Positions 32,295 to 40,258 of a DNA stretch of 64,000 nucleotides are shown here, piece after piece. Origin of the DNA: an uncultured Anaerolineales bacterium (lineage in GTDB: Bacteria; Chloroflexota; Anaerolineae; Anaerolineales; UBA6663); NCBI GenBank assembly GCA_937952305.1, contig CALFZO010000081.1:1-64000 (forward strand). The letters run 5' to 3'. The first letter of the stretch is position 1, and each line of letters starts with the position of its first letter. The notes under the pieces are model-generated. The model saw only the letters and a list, made by a program, of their open reading frames with translations. It did no database searches and was not told the DNA's origin. The position numbers and the translations under genes were made by a program.

Positions 32295-33083
32295 ATGAAG
32301 CCAACCGCCCGCTCCGCCGCCCGACGCCAGCGCGCACGGCCGCGCCTCGCCCTGGTTGCGACGGTCGGCGGCATCCTGAGCCTGCTGTCCGCGTGGCTTC
32401 AGGCGGCGGCGGGAAGCCCTGTCCGCGGGCAGGCGGCCGACTCGTTCACGCTGTGGCTGCCCATCGTGCGCACGGCCAACGCCAATCCCATCCACTCTGG
32501 CGTCGCCACTTACTACGACGCTACGGGCGCCGGCGCCTGCTCGTTCGACCCATCCCCCGGTGACCTGATGGTGGCGGCGATGAACGCCGACGAGTACGCC
32601 AATGCCGCGGTCTGCGGCGCTTACGTGCGCGTGAACGGCCCGCAGGGCTCGGCGACGGTCCGGATCGTGGACCTGTGCCCGGGCTGCCAGGCCGGGCACC
32701 TCGACCTGAGCGCGGAAGCCTTCGACCTGATCGCCGATCTCCCGCAAGGGATCGTGCCCATCACCTGGCAGGTTGTCAGCCCAGCCCTGAGCGGGCCGAT
32801 CGTCTACCATTTCAAGGACGGCAGCAACCAGTGGTGGACGGCCGTACAGGTCCGCAACCATCGCAACCCGATCGCCAAGTTCGAATACCGTGCCGGCGGC
32901 CAATGGATCACCGTGCCGCGCACGTCTTACAACTACTTCGTGCAGACCGGCCCCGGCATGGGACCCGGCCCCTATGAGTTCCGCGTCACCGACAGCTACG
33001 GCAATAGCCTCACCGACAGCGGCCTTTCGCATGTCGAGAATGGCTCGGTCAGCGGCGGCGGACAATTCCCGATCGGACCTTAG
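32295..33083 (+). CDS. Bacterial expansin (EXLX1-like)
   Basis: A 262-aa secreted protein: signal segment (ATVGGILSLLSAWL), then a double-psi beta-barrel opening with SGVATYYDATGAG and holding Asp126 in IVDLCPGC, equal to the key Asp of EXLX1, then a CBM63-like domain with the WW pair (180-181) in NQWWTAVQV and aromatic residues near SYNYF. Expansins loosen cellulose-containing walls without hydrolysis. ATG 32295 follows GGAGG. The gene may mean the host meets plant or algal cell walls; a nice match with chlorophyll-type catabolism, but only suggestive. Confidence 0.88.
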   Translation: MKPTARSAARRQRARPRLALVATVGGILSLLSAWLQAAAGSPVRGQAADSFTLWLPIVRTANANPIHSGVATYYDATGAGACSFDPSPGDLMVAAMNADEYANAAVCGAYVRVNGPQGSATVRIVDLCPGCQAGHLDLSAEAFDLIADLPQGIVPITWQVVSPALSGPIVYHFKDGSNQWWTAVQVRNHRNPIAKFEYRAGGQWITVPRTSYNYFVQTGPGMGPGPYEFRVTDSYGNSLTDSGLSHVENGSVSGGGQFPIGP

Positions 33084-33111
33084 GGACGCCGAGAGGCTGG
33101 AGACCCCAACG

Positions 33112-33795
33112 ATGTTTGTGGCTGGCGCAAGTTGGAAGCACGCTCACCCGGAGGCGCAGGTCGGGTTCCTGATCATGCGCGGCGTCGTCAATCCGGCCGC
33201 CCATCCGGAGCTGGAGGCGAGCAAGCGCGCGCTGGAGGCGGATTTGCGCGCCCAGTTCAGCGGGCTCGACCGAGCCGCGTTGGCGGCGCTCGCCCCCTTC
33301 CCGGCTTACGCCGCCTACTACAAGCGTTTCAAGAAGACCTATCACGTCCAGTCGCAACTGGAGTCGATCGTGCACCGGGACCGGCCGATCCCGAGCGTGG
33401 CCGCCCTGGTGGAGGCTATGTTCATGGCCGAGGTCAAGAATGGCTTGCTGACAGCCGGCCACGACCTGGATCGGCTGCAGCTGCCGATCACGGTGGCGGC
33501 CGCCGCCGGCGCCGAGCGCTACACCCTGCTGCGCGGCCAGGAGCAGCAGGCCACGGCCGGCGACATGCTGATGGCCGATCAGGCCGGCGTGATCTCGAGC
33601 GTCATTTATGGGCCGGACCAGCGCACGCAGATCAACGCGGCGACGCGCAACGTCGCCTTTGCCGTGTACGCGCCGGCCGGCATCGCGGCCGAGGCCGTGC
33701 GCGCGCACCTGGCCGACATCCGCCACTACGTCCGGCGCGTGGCCCCCGATGCCGAGGCGCAAACGCCGATCATCTTGAGCGCGGCTGTGGCCTGA
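33112..33795 (+). CDS. Stand-alone B3/B4-domain protein (tRNA-synthetase-like)
   Basis: A 227-aa protein of the B3/4 family, as found in the editing part of phenylalanyl-tRNA synthetase beta. Visible segments are YYKRFKKTYHVQSQLESIV, the VEAMFMAEVKNGLLTAGHD region and QTPIILSA at the end. Such free-standing B3/4 proteins may edit or deacylate something, but function is not known. ATG 33112 starts 28 bases after the expansin stop. Confidence 0.82.
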   Translation: MFVAGASWKHAHPEAQVGFLIMRGVVNPAAHPELEASKRALEADLRAQFSGLDRAALAALAPFPAYAAYYKRFKKTYHVQSQLESIVHRDRPIPSVAALVEAMFMAEVKNGLLTAGHDLDRLQLPITVAAAAGAERYTLLRGQEQQATAGDMLMADQAGVISSVIYGPDQRTQINAATRNVAFAVYAPAGIAAEAVRAHLADIRHYVRRVAPDAEAQTPIILSAAVA

Positions 33796-33820
33796 CCGGG
33801 CCAGCCGGACCAATCCACAA

Positions 33821-34300
33821 ATGCTCAACTATCTCACCTGGTGGGCCTGGGGGATCGCCAGCCTCGGCTGGCTCTACGCGGTGCTGGCCCGGCTCTGGCC
33901 CCGACTGTTCCACGCCGAGACTCTGCGGCATGCCCGGCGGGAAGGTGACGGCTATCGCCTTGGCCGCGCCATCTACTGGGAGTTACCCGGGCGCCCGGGT
34001 CTGATCCTGGCGCTTCTGGCGCCGGTATCGGTGGCGGCAGCGGCTTGGCTGCCAACGCCCTGGGCGGTGCCGGCCCTGGCCGCGGCCACGTTGCTGTGGG
34101 TGTTGATCTGGCTGAACCGACCGCCCGGCTTCCGGATGGGCATCCTGGAGCATCAGCCGCCCGGCGGTCACGCCTGGTTTGAGCTGCGCGGCGCTCAGGC
34201 TGTCGGGCGCGCCCTCGGCATCCTGCTCGGAGCCGGCCTGCTGCCGGCCGCCGCCCTGGGCGCCGCCTTCAGTTGGCTGGCCGGCTGGCTGGGCCGCTGA
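33821..34300 (+). CDS. Small membrane protein, unknown
   Basis: A 159-aa protein with an N-terminal helix (WAWGIASLGWLYAVLARLW), helices near 58-97 (LILALLAPVSVAAAAWL, ALAAATLLWVLIWL) and a C-terminal helix (ALGILLGAGLLPAAALGAAF). Between the second and third is a soluble loop. Not recognised. It is 25 bases after the B3/B4 gene and upstream of another membrane-type gene. Confidence 0.68.
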   Translation: MLNYLTWWAWGIASLGWLYAVLARLWPRLFHAETLRHARREGDGYRLGRAIYWELPGRPGLILALLAPVSVAAAAWLPTPWAVPALAAATLLWVLIWLNRPPGFRMGILEHQPPGGHAWFELRGAQAVGRALGILLGAGLLPAAALGAAFSWLAGWLGR

Positions 34301-34325
34301 TGGCCAGGGTTCGCGGCTCAGGACC

Positions 34326-35141
34326 ATGACCCGGATTGTGTTGCTCACTCACGCCGTACTGATCGGGCTGACGCCCTTGATCCCGCTGCCCATCCTGGAT
34401 GACCTGATCAGGGCTTACTTCTACCGCGGCCTGGTCCGGGCCTTGGCCCAAGCGCACGGGCTGGACCTGAGCGCCGACGAGATCGCGGCCCTGGCGGAGG
34501 AACCCGGCCGGGGCTGCCTTCCGGGCTGCCTGCTCGGCACCGGGGAGTACCTGGTCAAACGGTTGGTGCGCAAGCTCGTGTTCGTGTTGGAGTGGCGCCG
34601 CGCCATCAGCCTGGTCACACACACCTACTATGTCGGCCACTTATTGGATTACGCCTTCGCGCAGGGCTGGTACACACCAGGGTCGGCCGGCCGCCTGCGG
34701 CTGGCCCTCGATCACGCCCGGCGCGGCGCCGACACGGCCCTGGTCCGCCAGGTGGTGCTGACCAGCTTCCAGCAGAGCCGGGCGTTGCTCCAGGGGGCCG
34801 TCCAGCAGTTGACGCAGGGCTTGGATCGCCGCGCCTTCGGACCGACGCGGCTCTGGCTGCGGCGCAACATCGCCGCGCGCCTGCGCCGGCGATCGCCCAG
34901 CCTGGCGCGCTGGCTGTACCGGTTTTGGCGGCCAGGCGCCGCCGCCGGCGACCTGACCACGGCCGAGGCCAACCTGGCGGAGACGCTGGAACGGACGACG
35001 CCCGGCGTAAACGCCAGTCTGCGCGAGTTCATCGAACGGCTGGGGGCGGACCTGGCGCAGCTTCCGCTCGACCACTTCGACAGCCTCCAGACGCGCCTGG
35101 CAGCGGCCCTGCAGGCGCCTGGCCCGGCGGCAGCGCCCTAA
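34326..35141 (+). CDS. Unknown protein with N-terminal membrane segment
   Basis: A 271-aa protein. The first 25 residues are hydrophobic (IVLLTHAVLIGLTPLIPLP), a short VFVLEWRRAISLVTHTYYVGHLLDYAF region follows, and the second half is Arg/Ala-rich and helical. Not recognised. The ATG at 34326 follows TCAGGACC. It seems to share a small operon with 33821-34300. Confidence 0.68.
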   Translation: MTRIVLLTHAVLIGLTPLIPLPILDDLIRAYFYRGLVRALAQAHGLDLSADEIAALAEEPGRGCLPGCLLGTGEYLVKRLVRKLVFVLEWRRAISLVTHTYYVGHLLDYAFAQGWYTPGSAGRLRLALDHARRGADTALVRQVVLTSFQQSRALLQGAVQQLTQGLDRRAFGPTRLWLRRNIAARLRRRSPSLARWLYRFWRPGAAAGDLTTAEANLAETLERTTPGVNASLREFIERLGADLAQLPLDHFDSLQTRLAAALQAPGPAAAP

Positions 35142-35241
35142 CGCGGCCGTCTCTCCACCTTCGCCCCCTGCCAAAATTTACGGCCCGTTCAGGCGAGCCG
35201 CCTGCGGCCGCCGCTATACTCACGGGCAGGAGCCCCCCTCT

Positions 35242-35874
35242 ATGAGCATCGAATCCCCTGCCGAAAAACCCAACCCGCTTGAGACCGTCGTCGCCATCCT
35301 GATCGCGCTGATCACCGTAACCGGCGCGCTGGTAGCCTGGCGCGCCTCCGTGGCCGCCGATGGCGCCGGCGACGCCGACAACGGCGGCTTGCGCGCCATG
35401 CTCAACGTCGAAGAGACCCGCGCCAGCAACGGCGTCAACGGCTACGAGGCCTACGGCGCGTTCGTGAACTATGCGCGCTATCAACGGCTCGGCAGCCTGC
35501 TGGAAGACGATCCCGCGCTGGACGCGGAGCGCGCCGACGCCAATGACCTGGCCCTGGCCAATCAGTTCTTGTTCGACAACAAGTTCCTCAACCGCGATGG
35601 CACCTATGACCTGCAGCGCCAGCTGGGCGAACTCTGGGCCGACGCCAGCCGGGAAAGGGACCTCAACCCTGAGCCGCAGTTCCAGGAGGCCGACAAGCTC
35701 CGGGCCCGTTCCAACTGGCTCCTAGCCGTCGTCGCCTTCCTGGCGGTCGGGCTGGTGCTGCTCACGCTGGTGGAGGCCGTGGCCGACCGGCTCCAGACGG
35801 TGTTCACGGGCCTGGGGGCCGTGATCCTGGTCGCCGGCATCGCGTTAGCCCTGTGGATCGAGCTGGCACTGTAA
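35242..35874 (+). CDS. Two-helix membrane protein, unknown
   Basis: A 210-aa protein: one helix near the N-terminus (VVAILIALITVTGALVAW), a large soluble acidic middle part (about 45-145) and two close helices at the C-terminus (LLAVVAFLAVGLVLLTLV, VILVAGIALALWI). Similar topology to the first part of the next protein (N-terminal helix, soluble part, paired helices), so the two may be relatives and partners. 11 bases before the next gene, which has AAGGAGG. Confidence 0.7.
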   Translation: MSIESPAEKPNPLETVVAILIALITVTGALVAWRASVAADGAGDADNGGLRAMLNVEETRASNGVNGYEAYGAFVNYARYQRLGSLLEDDPALDAERADANDLALANQFLFDNKFLNRDGTYDLQRQLGELWADASRERDLNPEPQFQEADKLRARSNWLLAVVAFLAVGLVLLTLVEAVADRLQTVFTGLGAVILVAGIALALWIELAL

Positions 35875-35885
35875 GGAGGATCGCC

Positions 35886-37514
35886 ATGACCGACGCCCGC
35901 TTCAAACGTCTGCTGGCGGCGCTGATCGCCGTGACCACGCTGGCCGCCACCGTCATCACCTTCCTGCAGAGTGACGCCAGCGCGCGCGATGACCGCGCCA
36001 ACCGGGACGCCCGCCGCTACACCTTCGAGGCCTTCGGCCGGCGCGTCAGCGGCGACGCCCGCGTGAACTTCGACTACAACCGCGCCTACCAGGCCTGGTA
36101 CGAGCTCAACCTGCTGGCGGACTCAGCCGAGGCGCGCGACGACCTGGCCGGGGCGGAGCGCTATCGCACCGTGCGGGATGAACTGACCTCGCTCAGCCCG
36201 CTCCTGGCCGCGCCCTACTTCGACCCCGAGACCGGCACGCCCAACGTGGCCCAGTACGAAAGCGACACCTACCTGGTGGAAATCACAACCCTGACGGAGA
36301 ACTACCTGGCCGCGGCCGTGGTCAAAGACGCCTGGGATGCCAAAGCCAACGCCTACGTCTTCCACCTGACCCTGCTGGCGGTGGCGCTCTTCCTGTTCGG
36401 TCTGGCGGCCACCCTCAACAACGCCTCCACCCGTTGGCTCTTCACGGGCGTCGGCAGCGTGATCGCCCTGGCCGCCATCGGCCAGGCCGCCCTGACCTTC
36501 TTCCAGCCAGTGCTGGACCGGCGCGAGCAGCCCGGCGCCATTGAAGCCTACGCGCGCGGAGTGGGCCTGGCCTACCAGGATCGCCAGGCTGAGGCGCTGG
36601 CGGCGTTCGATCAGGCCATCGCGGCCTCCCCGGACTACGCCAACGCTTTTGTCGCCCGGGCCGAGTCCCGCGGCGCCCTCGGCCAACTGGCGGAGTCCGC
36701 AGCGGACCTGGAAGCCGCCCGCGCCCACGGCAACACTGCCGCCAACGTGGCCGGCGAGTTGGCCTGGGTCTACTATCTGCTCGGCCGCCTGGACGAGGCC
36801 GTGGCCATGAACCAGACCGCGCTGGCAGCCGGCAGCGGCGACTTGTGGATTCAGTTCGATCTGGCGCTGGCCCGGCTTGCCCAGGGCGACCTGACCGCGG
36901 CGCGCGCTGAGTATCAGGCCGGCGTGGACGCGGCCGCTGCCCAGGTGGCCCAAGCCACCGCGGCCGGTCAGCAGCCGCCCTCCGACGTATGGTGGAGCCT
37001 GGACGATGGGGCCGCCAGCCTGGCCGACTTCATGGCGGCGCCTCCGCCCGGCGCCACAGCCGTGGACGAGGCCGTCGGCCAGGAGTTGATCCGCCTGCTC
37101 AAGAGCGCGGCCGTGGGGCTGGAATACTCGGGCCAGGTGCCGACCGGCGCCCTCCCGGCCAGCCTCAGCCCGTTCACGTTCGCCGTGCCCGTCTACGACG
37201 ACCAGGGCGCCGTGAGCGAGTATGTGGAAGGCGATGTCTTTGAGTTTGGCGCGGATGAGGTCAGCGTCTTGTTTGACTACGCGGGTATGCGCGATGGCCA
37301 GGACGTCGTCTACAAAGTCTACATCGACGGCGAAGAGGACCCGTCCTGGCGCGTCATTGCGCCCTGGGATCTGGGTCCGGCCGGCTCAGCCGAGAAGTCG
37401 CTCAGCCTGGCCTACAGCGACAATTTCGTACTGGCGCCAGGCGAGTACACCGTGGAGATGTACGTCGCCGGCCAACTGGCCCAGGCGGGCGTCTTCGCCA
37501 TCGTCGAGCCCTAG
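35886..37514 (+). CDS. Membrane-anchored TPR protein with C-terminal beta domain
   Basis: A 542-aa protein: N-terminal helix (LLAALIAVTTLAATVITFL), soluble part, helices near 158-210 (FHLTLLAVALFLFGLAATL, GSVIALAAIGQAALTFF), then TPR-like repeats about 220-350 (AYARGVGLAYQDRQAEALAAF and similar) and a C-terminal beta-rich domain (about 430-542) ending GQLAQAGVFAIVEP. The ATG at 35886 follows AAGGAGG. Function unknown; it probably assembles with the product of 35242-35874, whose design it echoes. Confidence 0.75.
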   Translation: MTDARFKRLLAALIAVTTLAATVITFLQSDASARDDRANRDARRYTFEAFGRRVSGDARVNFDYNRAYQAWYELNLLADSAEARDDLAGAERYRTVRDELTSLSPLLAAPYFDPETGTPNVAQYESDTYLVEITTLTENYLAAAVVKDAWDAKANAYVFHLTLLAVALFLFGLAATLNNASTRWLFTGVGSVIALAAIGQAALTFFQPVLDRREQPGAIEAYARGVGLAYQDRQAEALAAFDQAIAASPDYANAFVARAESRGALGQLAESAADLEAARAHGNTAANVAGELAWVYYLLGRLDEAVAMNQTALAAGSGDLWIQFDLALARLAQGDLTAARAEYQAGVDAAAAQVAQATAAGQQPPSDVWWSLDDGAASLADFMAAPPPGATAVDEAVGQELIRLLKSAAVGLEYSGQVPTGALPASLSPFTFAVPVYDDQGAVSEYVEGDVFEFGADEVSVLFDYAGMRDGQDVVYKVYIDGEEDPSWRVIAPWDLGPAGSAEKSLSLAYSDNFVLAPGEYTVEMYVAGQLAQAGVFAIVEP

Positions 37515-37538
37515 GCAGACGGCCACCCCATAAACCAC

Positions 37539-37569
37539 GCGCCCGGGAGGCACTCAGCCTCCCGGGCGC
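37539..37569 (+). terminator. 13-bp GC hairpin after the TPR gene
   Basis: GCGCCCGGGAGGC (37539-37551), loop ACTCA, GCCTCCCGGGCGC (37557-37569), then GGTGTTGTTTA, a short T-rich tail on the plus strand. It stands between the TPR gene and the convergent ferritin-like gene. Confidence 0.75.
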
Positions 37570-37672
37570 GGTGTTGTTTAAGCCGTTATAGCGGCGGCGT
37601 CAGCGCCCATACGGGCTGAGACCAAGCGATCCCGCTCGGCGAGCGACTCCTTCCGAGCGTTCCGCGGCCCGC

Positions 37673-38098
37673 TCAGAGCGGCCAGTCGCGCAGCATGCGC
37701 TCGGTCTCTTCGGAGTGGCCGCTCTCGTCGCGCACCATGTCCTCCAACTGCACCATCGCGCCCTTGTCGCCGAGCGCCTCGGCCTCCTGCGCCCGGGTCG
37801 TGTAATCCCGGGTCGCCTGGCGTTCAGCCGCCAGCACGGCCTCCAACATCTCGCGATTGTTATGCGCGGCCGGCACCGGGCGCGGCTGCGTGGCCGGCTC
37901 GCCGCCCATGGCCACGATCTTGTTGGCCAGGTACTGCGCGTGCAGTTGCTCGTCGGCCACCTCGGCCAGGAAGAATTGCGCCAACTGCGGGCGGTACGGG
38001 CCGGTGGCCTTGGCGGCGTAGGTGATGTACTGGATGATGGCGCCCAGTTCACCTGCGAGATCCTCGTTAAGGTGCTGAATGAAGGTTGCCTTGTCCAT
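37673..38098 (-). CDS. Ferritin-like diiron protein
   Basis: A 141-aa ferritin-like four-helix protein. Helix motifs with iron ligands: Glu17 in DLAGELGAI, DEQLHAQYL (E-x2-H), Glu91 in AAERQAT and DESGHSEET (E-x2-H). Length is somewhat short for bacterioferritin and closer to DPS-like/ferritin-like proteins that hold iron. No heme Met is apparent. Its nearness to the feo genes suggests a role in iron storage, though it lies on the opposite strand. Confidence 0.85.
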   Translation of the reverse strand: MDKATFIQHLNEDLAGELGAIIQYITYAAKATGPYRPQLAQFFLAEVADEQLHAQYLANKIVAMGGEPATQPRPVPAAHNNREMLEAVLAAERQATRDYTTRAQEAEALGDKGAMVQLEDMVRDESGHSEETERMLRDWPL

Positions 38099-38172
38099 GT
38101 TGTCTCCTGGAGGAATGAGCGCCGGCCTGAGGTCGGCGCTGGGTTGGCAGCCCGCCACCGGGGCGCAGCCGC

Positions 38173-38580
38173 TCAGGAAGGCAGCTGTGGCCGGACGGGC
38201 AGACGCGCCAGATAGACCGTGACACCGACGGCCACGCCCACCAGCAACAGCCGCAGCCACCAGCCCGCGCCGGCGTACAATACCAGCGTCGCGCCGATGG
38301 TGCTCCAGAGCAGGAGCAGCGCCGAGAACTTAGCCCGGCGCGGCAGTCCGCGCCCGGCCCGGAAATCCCGGATGTAGTGCCCGAAGAAGCGGTTATCCAA
38401 CAGCCTATGATAAAGCCGTTTCGACCCGCGCAGGAAGAGCGCGGCCGCCAAAAGCAGAAACGGCGTTGTCGGCAGCAGCGGCAGAACCATGCCCAGCACC
38501 GCCAGACCTACGCAGAGGCCGCCGCCGGCGACGCAGGCAGCCCGGGTAACACGGGCAGAGAGTGTTTCCGTTGCCTCCAA
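38173..38580 (-). CDS. YbaN/DUF454-family small membrane protein
   Basis: About 135 aa with the DUF454 marks LGMVLPLLPTTPFLLLAAALF and FFGHYIRDFRAGRGLPRRAK, then two helices. The start is uncertain; I prefer TTG 38580 with AGGAAGG upstream, because the reading before it lacks family likeness. Function of the family is unknown. Confidence 0.75.
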   Translation of the reverse strand: MEATETLSARVTRAACVAGGGLCVGLAVLGMVLPLLPTTPFLLLAAALFLRGSKRLYHRLLDNRFFGHYIRDFRAGRGLPRRAKFSALLLLWSTIGATLVLYAGAGWWLRLLLVGVAVGVTVYLARLPVRPQLPS

Positions 38581-38700
38581 GGAGCACCTTCCTGGACCAA
38601 AGCGGGCTGAGCACCACCACCGGACAACCAGCTTGTCGCTAATCTGGATGCAATTTACCAACCTACCCTTAGCCCAGCACTGTAGGAATGCATAGGATTA

Positions 38701-38781
38701 TGACACTTGTCACTCATCTTAGTTATTGATGACATCTTCTCAGCCTTACCCGTCATCTTATTATCAGGCCGGCCATATAAA
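38701..38781 (+). promoter_or_regulatory. Control region of the dtxR-feo operon
   Basis: AT-rich stretch before the DtxR-type gene. It has the palindrome TGACA-CT-TGTCA (38701-38712), a direct repeat TCATCTTA at 38714-38721 and 38753-38760 (39 bases apart, nearly four helical turns), and a -10-like TATAAA at 38776-38781. Regulation by the DtxR product itself is plausible; no classical DtxR box could be matched. Confidence 0.4.
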
Positions 38782-38809
38782 TATGCGCCGGGCCTGCCAG
38801 AGAATCACC

Positions 38810-39475
38810 ATGAAGGACTTGCAACTGAGCGAAAGTGTAGAGATGTACTTGAAGACGCTGGCCACCCTGGGCGGCGCCTACGAGCCAATCCCAATCGCCC
38901 GAATCGCCGAGCGCCTGGAGGTCACCCCGGTCTCCGCCAACGAAATGATGCAGCGCCTGGGGCGCGAGAGCCTGGTCGTTCACCAACCCTACAAGGGCGT
39001 CCAGTTGACCGAAGCCGGCCGTGACCTGGCCCACAACGTCATCCGCCGGGAGCGCCTGTGGGAACGGTTCCTCGTCGATCACCTGCACCTGGACTGGGCG
39101 CTCGTCCATGACTGGGCCTGCCAGCTGGAGCATGCCACGGCGCCGGAGGTCAACGCGGCGTTGGACGCTTTCCTGGGATTTCCGGAAAGCTGCCCGCAAG
39201 GCAATCCCATCCCGCGGCCCAACGGCGGAATGGCGCGCCCGGCCGGCCAGCTGCTCAGCGAACTCGCCGTCGGCCAGGCCGCGCGGCTGACGGCCTTTGA
39301 AGACGAGAACGCCGAAGTGCTGGAATACCTGCAGCGGCGCGGGCTGCGGCCGGGCACTTTGGTAACTGTGACCGAGATCGCGCCCCGGCACGGTCCCCTG
39401 ACGCTGCGGATCGACAATCAAGAGGTGGTCGTGGGCGCGAACCTGGCGGCCACCGTGCGGGTCCAGACGCTTTAG
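38810..39475 (+). CDS. DtxR/MntR-family metal-dependent regulator
   Basis: A 221-aa regulator: winged helix (LSESVEMYLKTLATL, then ITRLEVTP-type recognition region IAERLEVTPVSANEMMQRL), dimerisation part with metal-binding VDHLHLDW, DWACQLEHA region, and an SH3-like FeoA-type C-terminal domain. Longer than MntR and similar to IdeR/DtxR. ATG 38810 starts at the conserved MKDLQLSES. It is first in the feo operon and probably represses it when iron is sufficient. Confidence 0.9.
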   Translation: MKDLQLSESVEMYLKTLATLGGAYEPIPIARIAERLEVTPVSANEMMQRLGRESLVVHQPYKGVQLTEAGRDLAHNVIRRERLWERFLVDHLHLDWALVHDWACQLEHATAPEVNAALDAFLGFPESCPQGNPIPRPNGGMARPAGQLLSELAVGQAARLTAFEDENAEVLEYLQRRGLRPGTLVTVTEIAPRHGPLTLRIDNQEVVVGANLAATVRVQTL

Positions 39476-39491
39476 GCCAGAGGAGACAAGG

Positions 39492-39740
39492 ATGCCCCCC
39501 AAGCTGTTTTTGCACGAGCTTCATCCCGGCCAGGAGGCCGTCATCGTCAATGTCGGCGGCCATGCCGGCCTGCGCCGCCGCTATCTGGAGATGGGGCTGG
39601 TGCGCGGCGAAACCGTGCGGGTGGAGCGCGTGGCGCCGCTGGGCGACCCTGTCGCTTACAACATCAAAGGCTACCGCCTGGCGCTGCGCCGGGAAGAGGC
39701 CAGTCAGATCCAAGTGGCGCTGAGCGGGCCAGGTGCATGA
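39492..39740 (+). CDS. feoA: FeoA, ferrous iron transport accessory protein
   Basis: An 82-aa SH3-like protein: LHPGQEAVIVNVGGHAGLRRRYLEMGLVRGETV is the typical FeoA beginning and DPVAYNIKGYRLALRREEA the typical end. FeoA is needed for FeoB uptake in many bacteria. ATG 39492 follows AGAGGAGACAAGG; its stop overlaps the next start as ATGA. Confidence 0.95.
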   Translation: MPPKLFLHELHPGQEAVIVNVGGHAGLRRRYLEMGLVRGETVRVERVAPLGDPVAYNIKGYRLALRREEASQIQVALSGPGA

Positions 39741-40258
39741 GCGCGCTGACTGTGGCCCTGGCCGGCAACCCCAACGCCGGCAAGAGCACGATCTTCAACG
39801 CCCTTACGGGTCTGAACCAGCACACCGGCAACTGGCCGGGCAAGACCATCGAGAAGCGCGAGGGCGTCTGCCGGCGTGACGGCGACACGTTCAACCTCGT
39901 CGATCTGCCGGGCACCTACAGCCTGGCCGCCTACTCCCCGGAAGAAGTCATCGCCCGCGATTACATCCTGCACGAGCGCCCGGACGTGGTCGTTAACGTT
40001 CTCGATGCCACCAACCTGGAGCGCAATTTGTACCTCACCGTGCAGGTGCTGGAGTTGGGCGCGCCCGTGGTGGTGGTGCTCAACATGGCGGACGAACTGC
40101 GCGCGCAAGGCACAACGATCGACTGCCAGGGCCTCTCCCGCCAGTTGGGCGGCGTGCCCGTGGTGGAGACGGCGGCGCGCCGCGGCGAGGGCCTGGACGC
40201 AGTCGTGGCCGCCATTCGGCAGGCCGCCGGCGTGCGCCGCTCGGAGGCCGCCCAATGA
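39737..40258 (+). CDS. feoB: FeoB G-protein domain, separate polypeptide
   Basis: A 173-aa protein equal to only the cytosolic GTPase domain of FeoB: G1 GNPNAGKST (10-18), G2 region NWPGKT, G3 DLPG, G4 NMAD and a normal end near the GDI region. The reading frame then stops; the rest follows in the next gene with an ATGA overlap. So FeoB here is made in two parts instead of a single ~700-aa chain. Each ATGA junction is like the others in the operon, which favours a real split over a sequencing error. Confidence 0.92.
   Translation: MSALTVALAGNPNAGKSTIFNALTGLNQHTGNWPGKTIEKREGVCRRDGDTFNLVDLPGTYSLAAYSPEEVIARDYILHERPDVVVNVLDATNLERNLYLTVQVLELGAPVVVVLNMADELRAQGTTIDCQGLSRQLGGVPVVETAARRGEGLDAVVAAIRQAAGVRRSEAAQ

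Noticed and set aside
38650..38670. A classical DtxR box near 38,650
   Set aside because: Only a loose, one-sided match to TTAGGTTAGGCTAACC; not enough to call it.
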